DNA of 64,000 nucleotides from Tritrichomonas musculus. Its lineage: Eukaryota > Parabasalia > Tritrichomonadida > Tritrichomonadidae. Position 1 is the first letter of the stretch. Each line of letters starts with the position of its first letter. The notes under the pieces are model-generated. The model was not told the DNA's origin and did not search any database. It saw nothing but the letters and a program-made list of their open reading frames with translations. The position numbers and the translations under genes were made by a program. The stretch spans positions 992,001-1,056,000 of the forward strand of contig JAPFFF010000031.1 in NCBI GenBank assembly GCA_039105265.1. Reading direction: 5' to 3'. Positions 11,236 through 18,800 of the stretch are shown one piece after another.

Positions 11236-12276
11236 AAGAAACCTGTAGAATTAACTTATGACATTAGAATATTGGGACTATTTCAAGCAATTAATAAAAA
11301 TAAATCCAAGGTTTCAAATAATAATACCAAAGCTAATTCAAAATCACCAGAAACTCATGCCGAAAGCGAACATGAAATAGAATTACAAATCAAAGAACTT
11401 GAAGAACAATTAATAAATTTGAAACAAAAGCTTAAATCAATTCAAAAGAATCCAAATCCAGTCGAAAATCGAAATTTAACAAAAATAATTCAACCAATTG
11501 AAAACATTGATTCAAAATCATTTGGAAATCTTGAACAAATTGAAGTTATTGGGAATGACAATAGATGCAAGTACGTTAAAATTTCAATCCAAAACTTTTT
11601 TATATTGAAAGAAATGAATGATAAAAATTCTGATGTACAAAGCATTCAGCGTTTGGTTGATGAATTTGAAATAATGAATATGCTTAAACATCCTAATATC
11701 ATTAAAGCATTCAGAATTTACATCAATGATAAAAATATTCCACCATCAATTCTTCTCCAATATTGTCCAATGAATTTGGATGTATTAATCAAAACGAAAA
11801 AACTTTCTAAAGTTCAACAAGTTTTTTACATTTATCAAATTGCTGAAGGAATGAAATACATTCATTCACGAAAAATAATTCATCAAAACTTAAAGACAAC
11901 AAACATTCTGATTTCAGAAAATGGAACAATTAAAATTTGTGGATTTGAAAAGTCAAAAAAAATTCAATCGAAAAAGTTAAGTGAAAAAGAACAATTGAAA
12001 ATGATGTCCGACGTCAATTCATTTGGCGTTATCATGTATTTCATTCTGAGTGGAGGCAGTTTTCCAAAAGTTAAAAATGAGACTGTTCTGGCGTCTTTCC
12101 CATTAGTTGCACGAAAAATGATTGAATTTTGCTGGTCGTCTGAATTTGATTGTCGGCCAACCTTTGATATCTTTTGTGAAGTTTTGCAAAAGAACAATTT
12201 CGACTTAATATCGTTATCACAACAAGAGATTCAAGAGGTTTCACGAATGATAAACCAATTTAATTCAGGAGATTAA
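11236..12276 (+). CDS. TKL-like pseudokinase, probable C-terminal part of the ankyrin locus
   Basis: The frame is open from the codon after TGA 11233 to TAA 12276 and has no ATG near its beginning; the first residues, KKPVELTYDIRILGLFQ, are an ankyrin C-terminal cap. This implies it was, or is, joined to the ankyrin modules upstream. A Q/K-rich coiled-coil segment (EIELQIKELEEQLINLKQKL) follows near residues 50-70, then a kinase-like domain from about residue 100 to 330. The lysine of the VAIK motif is kept (FILKEMND). The catalytic loop is HQNLKTTN instead of HRDLKxxN, and the DFG position reads ICGFEKS, so both catalytic aspartates are missing. RPTF near the end is the conserved arginine of subdomain XI. 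It should bind partners or nucleotide rather than phosphorylate. Stop context TAAA. Confidence 0.75.
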   Translation, partial: KKPVELTYDIRILGLFQAINKNKSKVSNNNTKANSKSPETHAESEHEIELQIKELEEQLINLKQKLKSIQKNPNPVENRNLTKIIQPIENIDSKSFGNLEQIEVIGNDNRCKYVKISIQNFFILKEMNDKNSDVQSIQRLVDEFEIMNMLKHPNIIKAFRIYINDKNIPPSILLQYCPMNLDVLIKTKKLSKVQQVFYIYQIAEGMKYIHSRKIIHQNLKTTNILISENGTIKICGFEKSKKIQSKKLSEKEQLKMMSDVNSFGVIMYFILSGGSFPKVKNETVLASFPLVARKMIEFCWSSEFDCRPTFDIFCEVLQKNNFDLISLSQQEIQEVSRMINQFNSGD

Positions 12277-12844
12277 AAATTTTAACAATAAAAGTTTTAA
12301 TTCTTAAATTTAATCTTTCTTTTTTAATGTATTGAACTGTTAATTTAGAGAATTTACATTATGTAAGGTAAATATTGATCATAATATATCTAATATTGAA
12401 TTTTTCAAATAATTTTCAGAGAAAAAAAAACAATTCTTTCACATGAATGTATTTCCATGAGTTTTGTAGCATAAAAAAAAAACTTTTGAACTCTAAAAAT
12501 CATGTATTTGATCTATTATATAGTCAAATATAGAAGTATTGCTATTTGTGTTTGGAAAAAATGATATAATCAATAATCATGTAAAATCTGATTTATGACA
12601 AATAATCAATTTATCTAATTCTAAATTCATTTTCACATTAAATATTTATGATTTAATATTTATATTTCACTTAGTAAAATAAAATATTTTTAATTTTAGA
12701 AGATATTTATATTCTTTTTTAACTAAAAGACGTTATTGTCTTATTTTTTTCAATAAAGATTAAGGAAGCGTTAAATATCTGATTATACAAAATATAGGAA
12801 GTAAAAATTATCGAATAAATATTTATTAATTTTTATCATTTTTA
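12277..12844. other. Intergenic region
   Basis: About 570 bp, AT-rich. Nothing recognised apart from TATCATTTTTAATG running into the helicase start, a weak resemblance to trichomonad initiator elements. Confidence 0.5.
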
Positions 12845-14983
12845 ATGAATGCTCATGGATTCAATGATCCTCATATAAAACCTAAGCATTCAGAACAGTC
12901 AACTTGCATTTCTTTTTTTTCTATTACAAAAGATTTGTATGATAAGTTTGATCAAAAAATGCCACAATATAAAGATCATAAAGAAAAAAGGTTACTTATT
13001 AATCAATTTGAAATTTTAACCAGGCAAATATCAGAAGAAATTAGAAAAGGCACAGAAGAGAAGACTTTAAAAAAACTTTTTGACAAAAGAAATCAAATAA
13101 TGAATGACATTGAAAAATATGATGAAAAATTAATGTCACCTGTTTCAATTTACCATCCAACCAAAAACTTAGATTTTCAAATCAATGTTGAACCTCTTTC
13201 AATAATAAAGGATTACATAATCATTAATAACGGCAATGATAAGAATGGTCAAAACCAAAACAAAAAAGAGAACAATAAAGATATCGAAGAAAGAAATTTA
13301 AAACATTTAGAAGAACCAGATTTAAATATAGACCAAAAAACATTAGATGAAATATATCATATCAATAAGAAGTATTTTCATCATGACAATTTCAAAGGAA
13401 TGCAATTAAAGGCAATTAAACTAGCACTAGAAAGAAAAGATCTTTTTATAATGATGCCAACTAGTGGAGGAAAAAGTCTTTGTTATCAACTTCCAGGAAA
13501 AATTCAAGGAGGACTTACAATTGTCATATCACCTTTAAAATCACTGATATTTGACCAGATTAAAAAATTGGAGAAATTAAATTTATCAGCAAAAACTCTT
13601 TGCACAGAATTGATTAATGATTACAATGATTATTTGCAAATTTTAAATGATATTGAAAGTGGAAAAGTTCTATTTTTATATATAACACCAGAAAAGCTTA
13701 TACAAACAGATATTTTAAATTTTTTTACACTTTTATATAATAAAAATCAAATAACACGTTTTGTCTTTGATGAAGCGCATCTCATGATAGATTATGGACT
13801 TGATTTTAGACCAGATTATTTAAAATTAAGCATCTTGAAAGATAAATATAAATCAGTTCCAATCATGGCACTAACAGGATCCATAACAAATTCATCAAAA
13901 AATTTCATTATTAGCAAATTGAAAATTCAAAATTGTGCAGAAATAAGACAATCATTAATGAGAGAAAACTTGGTGTATCAAGTTAAACAAAAATCAAAAG
14001 AATTTTCTGAAAATTGTGAAAAGATTGACACATGGATTAGACATTATGGATACAAAAACGAATCTGGGATTATTTTTTGCATGACAAGAATAGAGACACA
14101 GAAAGTATCCGAATATTTACTAAGAAAAGGTTATAAAGCCAGCTTTTATCATTCAAAGATAGAAAAAGAAAACAAAATATTAATCCAAAATAATTGGATG
14201 AATGACAACATTAAAATCATTGTAGCAACCAATGCTTTCGGAATGGGAGTCGATAAGCCAAATGTTCGTTTTGTCATTCATTATTCAATGCCGAAAAGTT
14301 TAGAAGAATATTTTCAAGAAAGTGGAAGAGGAGGACGAGATAAGCACATTTGTCATTGCTTACTCTTGTTTGGACTTGATGATTACGTTGGAAATTATAA
14401 TTTAATTTCATTTGATGAAAAAGGTGAAGACAAAGATGAAAACATCATAAAAAGACAAAAATATTTGCTTGATAAAATGTTTGAATATTCAATCAACTCA
14501 ACTCAATGCAGACAGAAAATTTTACTTCAATATTTCAATGAAGATTTGGTTGAAGAAAAGTGCAAAAAGTGTGACAATTGTCAAAAAACAAGTCAAGGCA
14601 GCTGTTTTTGTTTAACTAGTCTTTGTAAAAACATAACAAGCATTATTTCTCATATAAACAATAGAAAAGGTTCCCCTTATGCAACAATAAACTATGTCTT
14701 TGATATTTTTGTTGGCTCAAAATCTTCAAAAATAAGAAAAAGTGACTTACAATCTGTTGGATATGGAATTGGAGCACAATTTAAGGGAGGTAAACAATAT
14801 AAATTTCAATATTATGAAAAAATTCTCTCCATTTTAATGATTAAAAAAATTTTAAAAATTTCAAGTATTAAAAACATTCATGGAACAATTAATTTTTTGG
14901 TTCCAGGAGAAAACATGAACAATTTTTTAAGCAAGAAAGAAGATATTTGTATCGAAAACACTTATTTTATTGAGGATTTATAA
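12845..14983 (+). CDS. RecQ-family ATP-dependent DNA helicase
   Basis: A 712-residue superfamily 2 helicase that unwinds DNA 3'-5' in recombination and replication-fork repair. Motif 0 FKGMQLKAIKLAL precedes the Walker A loop MPTSGGKSLCYQLP near residue 203. DEAH lies in VFDEAHLMIDYGLDFRPDY near 308; RecQ relatives have CISQWGHDFRPDY, so the aromatic-rich loop is altered here (MIDYGLD). Motif III is ALTGSIT. Motifs V and VI are ATNAFGMGVDKPNVRFVIHY and QESGRGGRD. The RecQ zinc-binding cysteines are visible as QCRQ near 553 and CKKCDNC near 573-578, and a winged-helix-like tail follows. An N-terminal extension of about 165 residues is charged and coiled-coil prone. No HRDC domain was recognised. 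The length fits a short BLM/Sgs1-like or RECQ1-like enzyme. Stop context TAAA. Confidence 0.95.
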   Translation: MNAHGFNDPHIKPKHSEQSTCISFFSITKDLYDKFDQKMPQYKDHKEKRLLINQFEILTRQISEEIRKGTEEKTLKKLFDKRNQIMNDIEKYDEKLMSPVSIYHPTKNLDFQINVEPLSIIKDYIIINNGNDKNGQNQNKKENNKDIEERNLKHLEEPDLNIDQKTLDEIYHINKKYFHHDNFKGMQLKAIKLALERKDLFIMMPTSGGKSLCYQLPGKIQGGLTIVISPLKSLIFDQIKKLEKLNLSAKTLCTELINDYNDYLQILNDIESGKVLFLYITPEKLIQTDILNFFTLLYNKNQITRFVFDEAHLMIDYGLDFRPDYLKLSILKDKYKSVPIMALTGSITNSSKNFIISKLKIQNCAEIRQSLMRENLVYQVKQKSKEFSENCEKIDTWIRHYGYKNESGIIFCMTRIETQKVSEYLLRKGYKASFYHSKIEKENKILIQNNWMNDNIKIIVATNAFGMGVDKPNVRFVIHYSMPKSLEEYFQESGRGGRDKHICHCLLLFGLDDYVGNYNLISFDEKGEDKDENIIKRQKYLLDKMFEYSINSTQCRQKILLQYFNEDLVEEKCKKCDNCQKTSQGSCFCLTSLCKNITSIISHINNRKGSPYATINYVFDIFVGSKSSKIRKSDLQSVGYGIGAQFKGGKQYKFQYYEKILSILMIKKILKISSIKNIHGTINFLVPGENMNNFLSKKEDICIENTYFIEDL

Positions 14984-15269
14984 AAACTAATTAATCATCT
15001 TTAAATAATTAATATGTTTATTCATTAATTAATCAATATTTAATTGTTGAAAAGAAAAAATAATGGTAAATATATCATTAATTCTTACACATTATAAGAT
15101 GAAAAATAATTTAATTTATGAGATTGACTTATTGAAATTGATAATGGAATACTTTCTTTTATTATTATTTGTTTGCATGATTTAACATTTTTTAAAAAAA
15201 ATATTAAACTCTATTTTTTTAATGGATAAATGGAAATATATTAATAAAAAAATTATGAAAAATAAATCA

Positions 15270-15725
15270 ATGTTAAATTATAAATCTAGGTATAGTGCAA
15301 AACCGACGTTTCCAGAAACAGGAGGAGGTTCTACATCAATTCGAATCCGAGTGATTGTTGCAGGTGGTGGTTGAGCTAGCGCCAACAATAAGACAGTTGA
15401 TACAGGTGGATTTGGCAAAGGTGCTACAGCCAAGAATGGACAAGTATGTTATTCAGGCAGCGGTGGTGGAAGTGGAGGAGGATATGGATGATGCTTTTAT
15501 AGCTCAAGTGGCGGTGGAGAATCTGGCTGAACATTCACAAAGTCCAGTATGAAAACATTTTAGTCTGGTTACGAGGCAAACGCTTCAAAATTTGTTCTAA
15601 CCAGCACATACTACTTAAGAGATACAATGCGCTTTGGAGGTAATGAAGAATTCCCTCGTCCAGATGGAAATGGAATTGAGCGAGGTCATTCTGGCCACGG
15701 TTATGCAAAAATCACATTTTTTTAA
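15270..15725 (+). pseudogene. Glycine-rich surface-protein relic
   Basis: From ATG 15270 one frame reads MLNYKSRYSAKPTFPETGGG, IRIRVIVAGGG, TGGFGKGATAKNGQVCYSGS, SGGGYG, SSSGGG, and ends HSGHGYAKITFF with TAAA at the stop. This resembles the C-terminal glycine-rich (ALK/LTK-type) module found in trichomonad surface proteins. The frame is broken by TGA codons after GGG (15366-15378 area), after GGGYG and after ESG, and by one TAG near 15560. Two or three of these stops sit where glycine would be expected, consistent with GGA-to-TGA changes. Only the C-terminal domain is present, with no upstream half. GC content is visibly higher than the flanks, as expected of a recent coding relic. Confidence 0.7.
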
Positions 15726-15895
15726 AAGATAAACTATTTTTTTTTTCCAACATTCACATTTTTTTATTATTGAAATTAATAAAAAAAAAAATGCTCTAAA
15801 TTCCGAAAAATATAAAAAAAATTACTTTATTTTTTTTTTATATAACGAAGCACAAATCAAGTTAATTTTACAAAATTTGTACATTTAAAAAGTTT

Positions 15896-18800
15896 TTAAT
15901 AAAGAATAACTTCACCAGATAATAACTTATCGAGTGCGCTTTCCAGTCTATCTTGAGAGAGGGACAAAATTGCGCCTCTTTTCAGTCCGTGATCATTGTC
16001 GCCGAACTGGTCGATATAGAAACTGTCCTTCGTGAACAGCATTTCCAACTCTGGACACAAGTAAACCAAAGCAGAAGCGTTTGGCCCAGTTATTGCAAGG
16101 AACATGGCCACTCCGTTTTTATATTTATCTTTTACGTAATCAACAACGAACGGGAGATCTGTTTTTGATTTTCCGGTTCTTGAAAAGAAGACGACATTTC
16201 CTGTCAACAAGTCGACGAATTTCGCAACTGAAGTGTCGAAGATGTCCAAATTGTAGGGCTTCTGGTAGAGACTGACAAAACGATCCGCCAAAGGAATTGT
16301 TTGAAAGATTGGAAGTTCATTGTTTTTGATTGATGACGAGCTGATATCGAATCTTTCGAGTAGATTCTCAACTGACAAAACTTCGTCCCAATCGATGAAC
16401 TTTTCACCCGAAGTAAACAACATTTCCTTCAAAGCCAGATCTTCAATGATTGCAGCTCTTCTTAAGAATTCATACAAAAAGTCGCCTTTCAATTTGTTCC
16501 CAATTTCTTTGACAAACTTTTTGAATTCAATTTTAGGATTCTTTGAATTGATGATGTTGACAACAAGCTTCAAAAGAGGATCTTCAATATCTTCAAATTC
16601 TCTCGCTGCATCCTTCTTGATCCTGTTGAAATAGAAGTACAAGGTGAGAAGCAAGTTTCGAAGCAGAAATGGAACATTTGCGTTATCAAGGCATTCAGGA
16701 CGACTTCTGTGTCTCACTTCGATGATCAAAACAGAACCAACGAAAGACTTGAGTGCGATTAGGAGTTGATTATCACCTTTCTCCAATTTGAATGCATCAT
16801 CCATGAACTTTTTGATAACCTCAATTCTTTCAGATGACAGTTTTTGTTCGAAAAATTTACCACTTTTTGAGGGGAAATATGGCAGGAGGCAATTTCTATT
16901 ACCTCGATCAATCATGCATTGAAAAGTCTCGTTTTTATCATGTTCAGAACAACACTTGTAATGAACAGTGTGTGTACAGATCGTAAGTGAGAAGACACAT
17001 TCCATATCTTCAATTTTTTTCTTCAATTTGTGAAGTTTACAATGAATTAACGATGGAAAAATTGATGGAATTGAAAGACATGGAAAACACATCACATTCG
17101 CTGACTCAGAATTTTGACAGACCGAACATTGAAGCTGTGATTTCATAAAAGAACTAGTCATTGATGTTCGAATAGATGCTGTCAAAGACAAATCATCTTC
17201 TTCGTCATCTTTTTCATCTTCATTTTCATCATTTTTGTAGATTGCTGAAGTTCCGCCCAAATTGAAGACATTTCTTCTTGTTTCAAAGTCCTTCAAAATT
17301 TGTTCTTTAAGTTTCTTTGCTTTCTCTTTCTTTTGATGATTAAGTTCTTCAACATCTGCTTCAGGAACTTTAATTTGAATAGGTAAATCAGCTTTTTCAA
17401 TAGCTTCAATGCCGATTCTTGGATTCGATTCAACCAACTCGAGAATTGAAACAGGACGTTCTTTATCGAGCTTAAATTTAATTATTGCAAAATTAACAGA
17501 ATCATTATCAAGAATATATTTTAATTTTTCGAAAATTTCATTAAGATTTTCACCTTCAACGTTCAGATTTTTTTTATTCTTTTTATATGAAGATGAATCA
17601 AATTTTGGTCCGTTTTGCATTGCTAGAACAAACATTGCAAGACCAACTTGAAACTCAGCTAAATTGTCTTTATTACGAAGACAATCAAACATCAATGAAA
17701 CAAAAAGAGGAGTCCTGAAACAACTTTTATAAGAAAGATTCAATTCATCACATTCTGGAATTTTAATTAATTTGTCTTTGTTTTTGTTCAGCAATTTAAT
17801 TCTTTGATCTTCGTGAATGAGTGGAAAGAAAGGCGTGAAATCGCATTCATTAGTTAATTTAAAGTAACTTCCATTGTTTGTTTTAACTCTTTCAGCATAA
17901 GTTGCCAAATCATCGCCGAAGATTGGGTTACTAATTGTATCTTTAACTAAAGATTCAATGTCTTCAGCACTTGGCTTACTTCTCATTAAAAGTTCAATGA
18001 CTCTAAGTCTTCTGAATGAAACTTTATCGAAACTAATGATTGAACGATCAGTAAGTGCAGAAATTAAAAAGATTGCCGAATAAAAAGAAGAAGTACTATC
18101 AATATCTTTAGATTTTCCAAATCCTTGAAGAATGAGCTCAAGTAAGTTGCCTTCAAACATACCTAACGAAGGCATTGAAGACTCTGAAAAAAGCGCAAAT
18201 GTTAATGCTGCATTTTCCATTAGTTTCTCTTTATCTTCAGCAATTCCAAGAAGAAGCTGATACAGACCAAAAAATTGATTAAACAATCTATCAGGCGAAT
18301 CATGCGAAATTTTAACAATACGATAAACAAACTCATCAATGTGTGAAAAACGACTTGGAATGAAAACAGAAGAAATGAAACGAAGAGGATAAATAGAACA
18401 AAGTGAACAAAAATCTTGTAAATCGACACATTTCTTTTCACATTCTTTAGAAAGTGCTTCAGAAGGATTCTTTATTGATGAAAGAAGACAGTAGAAGAGA
18501 TGATGAAGAGGAAGAATTGGTGAAATTGGAACCAATTTGTCACTAGAATAAATAGAAACAGCATGAAAATCTGTTTGTGATTGAAGAAAGTTAAAAAGAC
18601 AATTAAAAGTCTCACTAATTGAAAATGTTGTATTTTTAGTTGATGCTTCAAAATTCTTTGTAAAAGTGAGATTAAAATCATACACATGAAGCATCAAATT
18701 TATATAAATAATAGCAAAATAATTTGAACCAGAATCACCGTTACTTTTATTCATATAAGAATAATAGAACGATGCTTCATATTTGGCAAGAAGCTTGCTG

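Noticed and set aside
11272-12276. Pseudokinase gene starting at 11272
   Set aside because: That codon is TTG; the frame is open upstream to 11236 with ankyrin-cap sequence, so the true beginning lies upstream or in the modules.
15340-15350. tRNA T-loop-like word ATTCGAATCC
   Set aside because: Lies within the glycine-rich pseudogene and no cloverleaf can be built around it.
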